From: Diaporthe sp. PMI_573 | Taxonomy: Eukaryota; Ascomycota; Sordariomycetes; Diaporthales; Diaporthaceae | DNA: 64,000 nt | Assembly: GCA_021399435.1 (NCBI GenBank) | Contig: JAJTUP010000010.1 | Location: 744,001-808,000, forward strand | Direction: 5' to 3' | Part shown: one piece after another, positions 1-10,967 of the stretch | How positions within the stretch are numbered: the first letter of the stretch is position 1 | How the letters are laid out: each line of letters begins with the position of its first letter | Position numbers and translations under genes: made by a program | Notes under the pieces: generated by a model | Told to the model about the DNA's origin: nothing | Database searches by the model: none | What the model saw: the letters and a program-made list of their open reading frames with translations, nothing else

Positions 1-1556
1 TCGAGCCAGCGCTCCGGCCGGAATACGTCTGGGTCTTCCCAGAGTTCTGGGTCTGTGTGGTGTGTATGGGGTTAGTCAGTTTGCTCTCATAGATTAGGTG
101 CAAGGGGGGTGAGTTGTTAAGGGTAGTGTCGGTCTTGCGTTAGGCTGAGACGTATGGATATGTAAATATGAACCGACTCACCGAAGTTGCACGCCCAGGC
201 ATTCATGTAGACCGTCGTGCCCCTGGGGATGCGCATGCCCTCGTACTCGACATCGCGAATGCTCTCCCTCGGGAGGTTGAGCGGGATAACAGTGAAATAC
301 CGCAGCGCCTCACGCGCCAGCGCATTCATATACACACACTTCTGCTCGTCAGCCGCGTCCGGCAGCGGGTCCACGTCGCTGTCATCCTCTCCCTTCTCGC
401 GCGCTTTTAGGCCTTGGAACTCCCTGATGGCCGCAAAGGCCGCGTCCTGAATCTCCGGGTGCTGCGCAAAGTAGCCCATGCTCCACTGCACGGTCGTGCT
501 AACGGTCTCGAAGCCGCCGCCCAGCATGCTGAGGCTGATGGAGGTGAGCTCCGTCTCGTTGAGGGCGGCCTCCTTGTACGTGATAACGTTGGCCTGGATG
601 CACGGTTTGTTCGTCCCCTTTTCAACTTTTGCCTTGAGGTCCGAGTTGAACCGGTGCAGGTAGGCGTCGCGGCGGTCGCGCATCTCACGCGCGAGGGCGC
701 TCGCCGTGTTGATGGGGTTGAGCCGCAGCAGCGGGATGTAGTCCTGCAAATTGCCCGTGGTGCTTCGGAAGCGGTTAAGCTCCTCCTCGACGGCGACGAT
801 CTCGCGAAACATGGGGTCCTCGATGGTCGGGATGCGGACACCCCAGTTGATGGTAACCGCCAGACTCAGGGACAACCGCTGGATGAAAGGCAGCGGGTCG
901 ATAGGTTTCTTGCCTGCTGCTCCGTACACGAGGAGGTCGCGTGCGAATGTCCGGGACTCGTCGTCGAGGTAGGGTACGTAGCTTGCGATGGCTGGCCGGT
1001 TGACAGCGACGGCGACGCCCTTCTTGCGGCGCTTGAGGGAGTCATCATACGGGGAAGTGCCGATGGTCAGGCCGGCTGTGCTGGAAGCTACCTGAGGTAT
1101 CAATCAGCCCGGCCCGAGCCAAACATCACAGTTCTCTCCATGGGGACGAGGGTGATCCACACATGTGTCAACCAGCCAACCTACCTTGTGAAACGTATAA
1201 GTAACAGGCCTCGAGCTCAGCGCCTGGCTTTGTCCCACCCAGAGATTCTTCGTTGCCTTGGCGCTGTTGACAACCACGACGGGCACATTGCCCATCTGCA
1301 CCTGGTACACATCGCCATACCTCTTAGACCACTCGCGATACTGCGCCGCGGCATTAGATCGGATAGACCACAAGTTGCCTATGAGCGGGAGCCCGGGTGG
1401 GCCGGGCATGCCCGGGACACGGGCCTGGTAGCGGACGACCTCGTTCACGACGACATATGAGATGAGGGTGAGGAGAAATCCGGCCAGGACCGTCTGGATC
1501 GGGTTCGTGGCCAGGCGCTCCCGGAGGGCCGGGAGGAGCTCCTGAGGGAGAAACAT
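1..1556 (-). CDS. Cytochrome P450, CYP504-like (phenylacetate hydroxylase type), 3' end outside window
   Basis: Likely an ER-bound haem monooxygenase. Exons read as 1556-1185, 1091-182 and 52-1, with GT-AG introns in matching phase; splicing restores the usual N-x-D-P-E-L-W and F-R-P-E-R-W blocks at the left edge. The N-terminus has a membrane anchor (about residues 20-42) followed by a proline-rich hinge (PGMPGPPGLP). The I-helix region reads LGGGFET instead of the common AGxxT, and the K-helix ExxR is EALR. The haem-binding cysteine lies beyond position 1 and cannot be checked. The SSRPVTYTFHKV and TIGTSPYDDSLKRR blocks resemble the CYP504 family, which hydroxylates phenylacetate or 3-hydroxyphenylacetate in the homogentisate route of Aspergillus; that assignment is from memory of the family. 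No other phenylacetate-catabolism gene is visible beside it. Confidence 0.85.
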
Positions 1557-2214
1557 GATCGTCGGTTCGCTCGGGTTTCACTTGGCTGGGCTCGTGTTGT
1601 GTCTTCGATGCCTCACCTCCCGCCCTGATCACTGCCCGGGCAAAGGGCTAATATTTATGTTCGAAGAGCTTTGCTGCGAGAGACGGGTTAAGACGCATTT
1701 CAGAATATCACACGATGTCAGCACCATCAGAAACCTTGGATACGACAAGCGAAACCTTCCGGGTTCTACTCCGCATATCATCGGGGCCGGCCCCACGCGC
1801 CCTCTCGGCCTTGAGCTCGCCTCTCGCTCCTTGCGCCGCCCGCGGGATCCATGTGGACTAACATCCGAAAAGGTTACTCCGCCGCATTACCCCAGACCGG
1901 GTACGTAGTTCGGTGCGGGGAGTTACGCTTCTAACCACCCTCGCAGACTAGTGGGCACAAGTGCCGGCCGCCCAAACAAGGAGCAAGTGATGGTCAGCCG
2001 AAGCCACTAACAAAATGGCAACGGGCCTCGGAACAAACAAGTTGCGACACCCGCTTAGGGGAAACGTTGGACTTCACTACAATCATCTGATGCCATAATG
2101 TCTGTTTGCAGTCATTCCATTGTCCAGGGCCATGCCTCGACTTTTGTCAGACAAAGACCGGTTGAGTCGTATCATGGAATCAACCTGAGGCTGCGAGAAT
2201 GACATCTCTGCAAA
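1557..2214. other. Intergenic region, no gene seen
   Basis: This is the divergent promoter space between the P450 (reading left) and the gene starting at 2215. The only open frame is a short one at 1555-1908, without family signature or splice support. No repeat or RNA gene was recognised. Confidence 0.5.
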
Positions 2215-3345
2215 ATGTCTGGAGAAGAATTCTTAGACGCATTTAGCTCAGACTGGGCTCCTGGACGGAATCTTGAGCGCCAGGCTCGCGCAGAAGAAGA
2301 TGACGTGGCCAAGTTACCAGAAAGCGAGTTGGTCAAGAGCCAGGAAGGACTGCGCGAGACACAGAGGCATACTGGAAATAACAGGCTATCGCGAAATTTG
2401 TCCAATGTTGAGCAGGATCCGAACCAGAAAAAGAAACGAGAAGCCAACAAGAAACGCACCACAGGAGGGGTAACAAAGAGCCCGGTCGCCAGTTCCAGTA
2501 TGAGAAATGCTCAAAGGCGCACCATCTGGACACCAGAGTGGCTCCGGACCTGGAGGAAACATTTCAAGGGGCAACAGTGGGGTTTTGTCATCTTCCGCGC
2601 CGCCTGCTACAGTGGTAACGATGGAGACGGGCAACGCTGGGCCAGGTTCAAGGAACAAGTCCAACGAATAGTCGAGCTTCCTTTTGAACGCGCCGTTATC
2701 CAGGCGGAAGAGCAGGGTCGAACCATGCCCAAAGACTTCAACGAAGCAAGAGCCAAGTTTACCATTCGGTGGGAGGAGGAGCTCCCTACAAAGCAAGATT
2801 CCACTACCGATCTTACCAGTGCAGACCCGTTCAGACCCAAGTACGCTGCCCTGAAACCCAGTCTGGACCCTGGAATGCCGTGGAAAATCTTCCTCTGCGC
2901 ATCAGCGGAAGCGGTGGAGTCGTTCGAAAAGGAGGCGCCACACACCAACGCCAAGAGCTATTCCCGGCGGCCACAGGCACCTTTCTTACTTGCGGTTACG
3001 GCGAATGAATATTCATTCATGGATGATTATGAAACTCCACGGCTCAAGCCTGTTTTCAAGGTTGCCGCCGAAGCACTCGTGGAGCCATTCTTCAGCGTCC
3101 TCAACACAGGCACACCGCTGCGCCGGGTGACGCGCTACGTCAAGGGCACAAACGAGCTTGGTGGAGTAATCGACCGCTGGGGAAGACAACAACGCATCAA
3201 TGAGATGTGGTGGTCGATAAACCCAGCGCCGACGTCGACAAGGTATTGCAAGGGAAATGAGTCGCCAGAGTATTGGGAAAACCAAGAAGACATGCTGATG
3301 GCACAAAGAGGACGGCGGCTGTCGCTCTCTCGTGCTTCAGATTAG
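2215..3345 (+). CDS. Conserved-looking hypothetical protein, 376 aa
   Basis: Single-exon frame from ATG 2215 to a stop at 3345. The first ~110 residues are charged and low in complexity (Lys/Arg/Glu-rich, probably disordered). From about residue 115 a globular region starts with WGFVIFRAACY and continues with an alternating Trp/Phe pattern. I do not recognise a named domain. Proteins with a similar W-G-F-V-I-F-R-A-A-C-Y opening occur as lineage-expanded unknowns in filamentous fungi (from memory, not searched). It converges on the ubiquitin-like-domain gene at 3516-5637, with about 170 bp between the stops. Confidence 0.6.
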   Translation: MSGEEFLDAFSSDWAPGRNLERQARAEEDDVAKLPESELVKSQEGLRETQRHTGNNRLSRNLSNVEQDPNQKKKREANKKRTTGGVTKSPVASSSMRNAQRRTIWTPEWLRTWRKHFKGQQWGFVIFRAACYSGNDGDGQRWARFKEQVQRIVELPFERAVIQAEEQGRTMPKDFNEARAKFTIRWEEELPTKQDSTTDLTSADPFRPKYAALKPSLDPGMPWKIFLCASAEAVESFEKEAPHTNAKSYSRRPQAPFLLAVTANEYSFMDDYETPRLKPVFKVAAEALVEPFFSVLNTGTPLRRVTRYVKGTNELGGVIDRWGRQQRINEMWWSINPAPTSTRYCKGNESPEYWENQEDMLMAQRGRRLSLSRASD

Positions 3346-3515
3346 CGGAGAGAAGAAGTTCGCAATTGACGCTATTGGCGGTAGTATGCATGGAGAAGTC
3401 GCCCCAGAGTGCCATGAGAGCCTCTGTGACTTGCTGAATAATAAGCCGTTGCCATGTCGGCCTCACCACCGTTGAGCAGCAAATGACATCCAAACTGATT
3501 AAATGTAGCCTTCCC

Positions 3516-5637
3516 CTAGTACTGGCCAGAATGGGAAGAATGGTCCATACAAGCATAACCCACAAGAATTGTCCTCTGAACGACGCGGTTGTGTGATATG
3601 TACCCTGGTTTATCAAATGCCTCTCGGTTCACGCACTTCGGTAGATTGAGGTCCGCCGCATGCTGGTGGTAAACACATCTGCACGCCGAGTACAGCTCAA
3701 GAACCTGGTAGCCGGTCAAAACGGATACGGGGCAAGATGAGTGCCCGTAGTATAACACATGCTTCAAAGCCCGCAGCTGCAGGATCGCTTCAGCGGATGC
3801 AGCCTCCTCCGCCTCTGGGCTCGCGGCTGCTAGTTTCTTCAGGGTAATACTCTCACGGGATCCGTCCATCGACGGATGGTACGCCTTTGGCCCGTAACGG
3901 AATGAGCTGCGGTCGATCACTGGGCACCGATCGTGGCAAGCCTGGCTACAGAGCAGTCAGGTCAGAATAGTGTCCTTGCTTCACCGGGGAAAATTACCAT
4001 CCAGAAGAAAAGAAATATGATACCGGTGAGTGCGATGGAATAAGAACTTACCACACGGCTGTTTGTGTTGCGCCTTTGTACGTCAGTCTGTTTCCGCAAG
4101 CTCGACATCTGTCAAGCACCATTTGCATCTGCGCCGTGGAACCATCCTGAACGAAATAGGACCACGCTTCCTCAGTGAAAAAGTCATTAGGCCTTCGCGG
4201 ATCCCCGAGGCAGTACATGCCTTTTTGGACCAGGTCCTGGCCCGGACAGTCCTCAAACCAGATCTCTAGGATTTTCTGGATAGTCTATAAAGGCAAAGTC
4301 AGTCAAAAGACATCATAATGAACCGGTGTCTAACTGTGCCGGGGCTCTGGATGGATTTCAATGCCGAGACCTACACTCCAAGACCGCCCACAGCCGTATG
4401 GAAGAATGCCGACCCTTCCCAAAGCGTCGATCAACGTGAGACCGTTTTCTGCGGATGCCTCTATGCGAAGAATCCGGATTCGAGAGAAGAGGGGAAGGAC
4501 TAGTCTTGAGTAGCCTGTAATCATTGCAAGAGTGATGATGTATCTATTTGCGTTCCGTTAGCATTTTTGGAAGCGAACATGGCACTGGCGAGGGTACAGT
4601 CTTACATCACTGTCCTCACTACCTTAAAGGCACTATCCAAGAAGTGATCCACGCTCTGGAGGAAGAGATCTGGCGTTTCCGAATTATTCGTCCCGAGGCC
4701 AACATTCTCTGATAATCGCATGGAGGCACTGGGATCAGCAGGGTTCCGTAGGAGAGCGCATGCTTCGAGGCGGTTGTGGAGCTGCTCGACACGGCCCAAG
4801 ACCGAGGAGACCTGGTTGAGGTGTCTGTCGAATTGTGTCCGCTTCTCTTTGTCATTTTGATCCATTTCGACCGGACCATGCTCGAGGTTATCAACACGAT
4901 GGACCCCTCCCGCGATTCGAGATGCTCTGCCCTCCAGGTCACGCAGCAGCCGGTCGAGGTGCTTTACATTATGCTCTTCAACTACTGGAACTTCCCGAGA
5001 TGCTTTGGTGCCACCGTCATGTAGTAGAGAGCGATTTATCTGCCAATAATCATCAAGGGTCGACTTTATGATGTGTTCCATCTGGCATTGTATGTCGGCT
5101 GGCATCTGCGTACAGATGTTTCTGCAGCGTGTAAGGACAATACCTGATTACAGACTGTATGAACCCACAGCTTGTGAAAATGATTCAGGCTTACATTAAA
5201 TGCTGGGATAATTGAATCTGCAGCGACAACAGCTCGGCACCGATCCTGTCGCGGAGGGCCCGGACCTTCTTGGATGTCGACAAAGCCCATTGCATCTTGC
5301 GCAATGCGGACACGGATGCCCCCCACATGGCACGCCTCGTCGTCGTCGGGAAGTGCCCAAGATCTGGCCCGAATTGTGCTTGCACATCCTGTAGAAAACG
5401 GTCGACAGACTTCCTAATATGTTCCGCATGTCTAGATATATTCTCCGCTACTGCTGGCTGCAATGATCCGGGTTGGACGCTGCCTAGGGTCCGCAGGGTT
5501 AAGGATAGGTTGTCGAGGAAGGCGGTCTCATCCTGATACTCTGATCTGGACCCTCCCGAGTCGTTCAGAGCGATACGGATCTTATTTAGAAGTTGAAGCC
5601 CAGCAACAACGTCCCCAGCTGACCAGCCAAAAGACAT
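3516..5637 (-). CDS. NLR-like N-terminal helical domain + ubiquitin-like domain protein, five exons, ~583 aa
   Basis: Exons read as 5637-5195, 5121-4606, 4504-4375, 4284-4052 and 3945-3516; phases add to 584 codons with stop. The start was set at MSFGWSAGDVV, the usual opening of this fungal N-terminal family, rather than a longer frame to 5706. Residues 1-150 form the helical domain found at the N-terminus of many fungal STAND/NLR-like proteins. A coiled, charged middle follows. Exons 3-4 (DALGRVGILPYGCGRSWS ... ILEIWFEDCPGQD ... AWSYFVQDGSTAQMQM) match the pattern of the fungal ubiquitin-like domain that often follows this N-domain. Next come Cys pairs (RCRACGN and CQACHDRC, the second completed across the last intron) that could bind a metal. 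The acceptor of exon 3 (at 4504) is the least certain boundary. Function unknown; signalling or allorecognition is an inference from domain company. Confidence 0.7.
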
Positions 5638-6470
5638 GATGCGTGTTATGGCGAGCTTGCAGAAGTTGTGAAGAGGTGGCGGTACGTCAGCGTGGAGAAA
5701 GAGCACACAATGCTATTTAAGAGGCTTGGTGCTTGTATATACGCTAAACATCCAAGGCGGAATCCGATGTTACACAGCATAGCCCATTTCTGCGGCCCGT
5801 CCTCATAAAATAACACCACCGCCGTCGCCGCGCCGTTTCGAGACAACATTGGTTAATGAGTTGACACATACCGGATGGCTCTGCTCATTTTCCCACTGCA
5901 TTACATGACCTTATGAATACCGCAAAACCTCAAAACCCCAACATAACTTCTCGTCATGTGGTAAACTTGGCTGCCTGACCGTGTCACCGCTCCGACCCCT
6001 ACCCCTCAGTCGAACAGGGCAGGATAGCGCTTCTGCAAACAACTGCCCTGACAGTCCCGTACTCACGCCAGAGGGATCGCCGACGCCTCTGTACCCACCT
6101 GGTGTTTTGCAGCTGGATGTATTGATTCCTCGTGCTTTTCTGAACTTATAGCTGCCTTCCTAAGAAATAGTGTCACGAACCTGACCTCGTCCATCTTCTC
6201 GTCAAAATGGATCAGGAAACAACATTCTATATGCCGTACTACGCCCCAGTCACTGGGAGGAGACCGTTTGATGCATCCCCACGGCAAACGGAACCAAAAA
6301 GACCCTGTCTGCCAAGTAGTACAAAAGTCACTGTCAGTTCTCTTCCACTTCTTCGCGAGTCTAGATTTGGACGAGTCTGATCTATTCGACCCTACAAGGC
6401 CGGCATCGCGGACGACATAAAGTCCTCTCTAAGAAAGATCAAACAAGACAGTGGCATACCCATCCTGAAA
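5638..6470. other. Intergenic region with possible upstream coding sequence of the next gene
   Basis: Most of this divergent promoter space shows nothing. From about 6388 to 6470 the frame of the HET gene stays open upstream of its first ATG (reading ...AGIADDIKSSLRKI...) and looks protein-like, so a spliced upstream exon may add residues. I could not place that exon. Confidence 0.4.
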
Positions 6471-8303
6471 ATGATGCAAGAGATCCAGACGACACGCATC
6501 CTGCGAGATAAGAACTCACTTTTCGTCCGTCATTTAGAGTGCCTACGCCTCATCGATGACGGCCCCATCATCACGTTCAAAGAAGCACAAATCAACGTCT
6601 TCCGCGAGGACTGCCAGTGCGCCATTGCCTCATGGTCCTGGAAGCCTTCCATAGACGAGAACGAGGTTGCTCGTGGCGGCATTTGCCTCATCGAGGAGGA
6701 TTTCTTCAACATCAGGCGCTCAGAAGTCAGGTACTCGATTTGGAAGCGAGCCGCGGCCTACATGCGGCACACGGGAGTAGATTACCTGTGGATAGATGCG
6801 GAATGCATCACACAGGAGGACTGCGAGGAGAAAGAAAAAGCAATGCGCGAGATGGACCTGCTGTATCGCTACGGGAGCCACCCGTTCGGCCTGCTCACCC
6901 GGTCCGTTGAGACCGAGGCCGAGCTTCACCTCCTGGCCCAGATACTACAGGGGAAGCTCGCGTGCCAGTCTGGGAGCAGGCGTGAGTTTCCGCTGAAGAA
7001 GGGGCTTGCGATCGCGAGTGCACGAGAGGCCATTTGGCTCCTGAATGAGATCACCTCCGACATTTGGTGGACTAGGGCGTGGATTTACCAGGAGAACTAT
7101 CACGGGGGGAAGCTGATGCGCCTGCTCATGCCTCACAACATCGCGTTAGAGAGCTCAAAAGCCGAGTACGGGGACTTGTTTGGTGATTTGAAAGGGGAAT
7201 TGGTTATCTTGTCATTTCAGTTCTCCGAGGCGTTGACGGAGATATGTTCGGCTTTTATTGCCTGGTCGGCTGAAGACGATCCCCAACAGGAGGTTGCGCA
7301 CCGGATATTATCAAGGGCAGGAAGATATGCGAAATTCCTAGAAGAGCGCCACTCAATGTCGCCGAGGGTCATCGCGGACGTCGTAAGCAGGGAGGTGACC
7401 AAACACCCCGACCGCCTCCCGATCATCGCAAACTGCTGTTCCTACAGCACACGACTCGACAACAACATGCTCGCGCGGAAAGGGTGCAGCACAAGCCTGG
7501 CGATACTGGTATCATTCCTCCTAAACGGCGAGATCTTCTACTTCGAGCCGGACGGGAGGCCAGGGGATACCCCGGTGCCAGCTTCAGACCTGACAGTCGT
7601 CGAGTTCATCCAGAGATACGCCTTCGACAGGTTCAGCCCCCCCTTTCCGGGCCACGAGCTGTCATTCAACAAAAGCTGCCGCTTCTCCACCGTGAACCTC
7701 GAAGGTGGCGGCGTGCACACGTCGGGCCACCTCTGGAAGCTCCGCAGACCGCCGATCACGATCCCATGGGATCAACCAGAGGATCAGGACCCGGCCAAGA
7801 CGCTGTGGCGCCTCCACGAATACATCCAAGGAGACTCGGGCGGCGAGACCCCACTTTCCCGACAGCTGAAGAAGTTCCTGGGCAAGACCCGTGGGGCAAA
7901 GTGGCCCGAGTCGCCCTCGGACGAGTACAGGTGCACAATGGCCCTCAAGCTCGCGGATGCGTTACACGGTGGGGGCAAGTTGAGGCTGGGCTATGCTTGC
8001 GGTTCACCGACGAACCATGGTTGGTCTGATCCCATGGCCATATTCATCTGCCCGGATGAGATTATGAGGGAGAGCCACGGCTCAGTGTTCGTCTTTACTT
8101 CCTACGCGGACATGACGATGGCAGAGGGGACTGCGTACACCAGCGGTGTTCGTAAGCATGTGTCACTGCAAGTGGATGTCCAGCAGAATGGGTATCTGCC
8201 GCCAAAGCTATTTGCTCGAGCGTGGATGCATGGGCTGGACTTGCCTCAGGTAGCAACGACGAGCGTCGTGTTCCCACTGCCGCGCATTTTGGGAGAGCTG
8301 TGA
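6471..8303 (+). CDS. HET (heterokaryon incompatibility) domain protein, ~610 aa, divergent type
   Basis: HET domains act in fungal non-self recognition and trigger cell death of fused, incompatible cells. Visible blocks: AIASWSWKPS (residues 51-60) in place of the usual A-L-S-Y-V-W, then YLWIDAECITQEDCEEKE (105-122), the hallmark HET block with Cys in the usual place, then WWTRAWIYQE. It fits a divergent HET subgroup rather than the classic het-6/het-E form. No second N-terminal or C-terminal domain was recognised. The ATG at 6471 is the first in this frame, but codons upstream remain open, so the true N-terminus may lie in an earlier exon. It appears intact, unlike the other HET genes in this window. 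Confidence 0.8.
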   Translation: MMQEIQTTRILRDKNSLFVRHLECLRLIDDGPIITFKEAQINVFREDCQCAIASWSWKPSIDENEVARGGICLIEEDFFNIRRSEVRYSIWKRAAAYMRHTGVDYLWIDAECITQEDCEEKEKAMREMDLLYRYGSHPFGLLTRSVETEAELHLLAQILQGKLACQSGSRREFPLKKGLAIASAREAIWLLNEITSDIWWTRAWIYQENYHGGKLMRLLMPHNIALESSKAEYGDLFGDLKGELVILSFQFSEALTEICSAFIAWSAEDDPQQEVAHRILSRAGRYAKFLEERHSMSPRVIADVVSREVTKHPDRLPIIANCCSYSTRLDNNMLARKGCSTSLAILVSFLLNGEIFYFEPDGRPGDTPVPASDLTVVEFIQRYAFDRFSPPFPGHELSFNKSCRFSTVNLEGGGVHTSGHLWKLRRPPITIPWDQPEDQDPAKTLWRLHEYIQGDSGGETPLSRQLKKFLGKTRGAKWPESPSDEYRCTMALKLADALHGGGKLRLGYACGSPTNHGWSDPMAIFICPDEIMRESHGSVFVFTSYADMTMAEGTAYTSGVRKHVSLQVDVQQNGYLPPKLFARAWMHGLDLPQVATTSVVFPLPRILGEL

Positions 8304-8591
8304 GGTCAGTCCAGCGAAACCTGCAAGGCAGTTGAGGAGATGCACAAGCAAGAAGGAATACAATCTATTCAGGGTATTGTCCAACACGTTTACGGTATGC
8401 ACGCACGCTGTTGCTAGAACAAGACGTCGTCCCCAAGCCGAGAAACAGTAACAAAACAAAGAATCCCTTGCACGATAATGCTGCTAATAATGCTGCTGTT
8501 GTTTCCCAAACGCCCATCAGACCAAAAAACACGTAGACTCCACACTCGAGCCCCAGCACCTCGCGCCTAATCTACACTGTAGTAATAATAT

Positions 8592-10967
8592 CTACTTCGT
8601 AACACTAACATCCATCACACGGGGGTCCTTCCCATCCTCATCCTTCTTGTTAGGGTGCAGCGGCAAAAGCTTCTTCCCAGCCCTGACGAAACCAAGCTTG
8701 CGCTCGCCGTGGTCATGATCATCTTTGCCGGCGTCATCACCCCCCTCGACGTGGTGCTGATGCTGCTCCTCCCCAGGTTGGTGGTCTCCCCTCGAAGCCG
8801 CGGCCTTCTCCTCGTCGGCCTTCTTCTGCAAGAGCGCAGTCTCGCTGGCCTTGCCGGCCCTAGCATCTCGCACGGGAGCCATGGCGGCCTCGAGCAGCTG
8901 TTCCTCGGACTTGGACGCGCCGCTGGCCTGCTCGTCGGGGTTTGCCGTGCGGCCCCTCGTCGCCTCGAGCTTCTTCTCGTGGTCTGACAGCTCATCCCCG
9001 GCAGGTGCCTGGTCCCTAGAACTGGAACCCTCCTGGGGCTTTCCCTTGCCCAAGGAGAGCTTTGCCGAGTCGCTGTCCTTGAGCTCCTGGCCGGCGGGAT
9101 CACTACTCTTCACGCCCTTCAGCGACTCGTCGTCGCTCTCCCTGCCGCTCTCGGCACCGTCCACGCCCGCCGCCTTGCCACCGTCGTTGTCCGTGCTCCT
9201 CACGGAGCTCGCCTTGCTGACCGCCGCGCTCGCGGTGGTCGCCGCCCTCAGCCCGAGCTTCCGGTCCGCGTTGGGGTCCTCGCCCTCCTCCCCCTTCCAG
9301 TCCGCAGGCCTCATCTCGGGCACGGGGCTGCCCTCGCCGGGCTCCTTGACCTCCGGCAGGGGGCCGCTGGTGCCGACAGCCCTCCACACGACGCTGATGC
9401 GGTCGGCCGCCCTGGCCCCCTTGCGGCTCGAGCCCTTGATGCCGTCCATCTTGTCCCACTCTATCTCGAACACGCCCGACTCGTCGGCGTTGCCGTCCTG
9501 CTCGGGTCCCCGGCCCTCGAAGAAGACGTTGAACCAGACGTGCGCCACCGCCGTGACCATTGTAAGGCCCAGCGACGCCGGGGCGCGGTTGCGTCGCTCG
9601 AGCGAGATGTTCACGTCTGAGTTTGAGATGCGGACTGGTGACGCGGGTTTGAAGATGACCGCCATTCCTCCGGGCTCGTTGGTGTCCGCGAAAGTGGACG
9701 CGGGCGCCAAGGATGGCTGGGATGCGTTATTACTGGGAATGTTGAGGCTGGATCCGGACGGAGAGGATGTTGCTGAGGCGGCGAAGTCGGCAGGGTTGAT
9801 CGTCTTGCTCTTAGGTTTGGCGCCCGCCTTCTTGACGCTCGAGTTGCGCGCAGGCGAGCCGGACAACATCTGGCCGGCCTTTGCTCTCTTAGATTGGCTT
9901 CTAGCCGGCGACGATTCTTTGCTGGCATTGTTGCTGCTGGCGGAGTCGCTGCCCTTCTTGTCACTGTCGTTGCCGACAATCTCCTTGTAGTCCGCATCCT
10001 CATAAATCTCATCGTCCTGGTTGGCTGGGCTCAGGGCGTCTCCTAGGAGGTCCATCACTCCGCCTCCGCCTGGGGCATCACCCTGTACCACATATCTCTC
10101 TTCCTTTTTGAAAGTGTGCAGCACCTTGATCTTCTTGCCCTCGTCGGCGAAGCCCTCGACATTAACCTTGACTCCGTGGCGGAGGCCCCAGACGTGGACT
10201 TCCAGAACCTCGACCGGGAGGTCAACATATTTCTTGCCCCCTCTTGTCCACCGGTCAGCGTAGCTTATCCACCGGAGCTGAGATGGTATCGACACTCCGG
10301 CGCCGAAGGTTGGTCGCATTCGTCGCTCGGTGAATCGCGCCAGGGCATCCTCGGCTTTCCATCCGCACTCTGATATCAAGTACGAGCAGGTCATACTGCC
10401 TGACCTTCCCTTGCCAGCTTTACAATGCACGACAACGACCCTTTTACTTTTCCCGTCGCTATTCCCAATCTCTTTGCCCTTGTCTCCTTTGGCCTCATGC
10501 GTCGTATCAGATGACTGGACATCCTCTTCGTGCAACCAGCTCCTCATACTGGCCATTATCATCGGCACCATCCTAAATGGCGGCGGATGGTGATCAGGCC
10601 AGGGGTAGTGCCGTATGCGTCCATAGACTGCCTCGTCAGGATATCCCGTCCCTTCTGCGCGGAACTCCCATATCGCCCAGTTATCTGGATGTTTGGCGTC
10701 GAGGAAGGCGACGAGGCGGTCGAGAGGGTTACGGTAGGCTCGTTGTGGGTATGTCTGGCTTGGGCCAGAGCTGACCGGAAGAGATCCGTTGTCAGTTTGC
10801 GTGTGGCTCCTCGTGCGGCTTCAAGGGGCAGTGTGCACAAGTGCAGGAGCATCGAGGCTGGGAACTCACGTTACAATGATGTCGTCAGTCACGTAGCAGA
10901 GGTCCAGTCCCGTCTCAGCGTGTTTAGCTCGGGGACCTGCGACGATCTGTCGCAACAGGGAAGCCAT
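8592..10967 (-). CDS. TEP1: PTEN-type phosphoinositide 3-phosphatase, two exons, 758 aa
   Basis: Dephosphorylates the 3-position of PtdIns(3,4,5)P3 and related lipids, opposing PI3-kinase signalling at membranes. Exon 1 is 10967-10870 and exon 2 is 10770-8592; the 96-nt intron splices in phase. The N-terminus (RQIVAGPRAKHAETGLDLCYVTDDIIVTSGPS) is a PTEN opening. The active-site P-loop is HCKAGKGRSG (residues 148-157), with catalytic Cys149 and Arg155, differing from human PTEN only in Ser for Thr. The WPD-loop equivalent is YPWPDHHPPP. A C2-like part lies near VWFNVFFEG. The protein is much longer than human PTEN (403 aa) because of Ser/Gly/Lys-rich inserts and a long acidic C-terminal tail, likely disordered. 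It faces POM33 across a 1.1-kb gap. Confidence 0.92.

Noticed and set aside
414..1460. 348-codon open frame on the plus strand
   Set aside because: It lies antisense to the P450 exons and crosses its intron; composition is a mirror of the real gene.
8851..9990. 379-codon open frame on the plus strand
   Set aside because: Antisense to the low-complexity tail of the PTEN-like gene; Ser/Leu-rich shadow of Glu/Lys/Ser codons.
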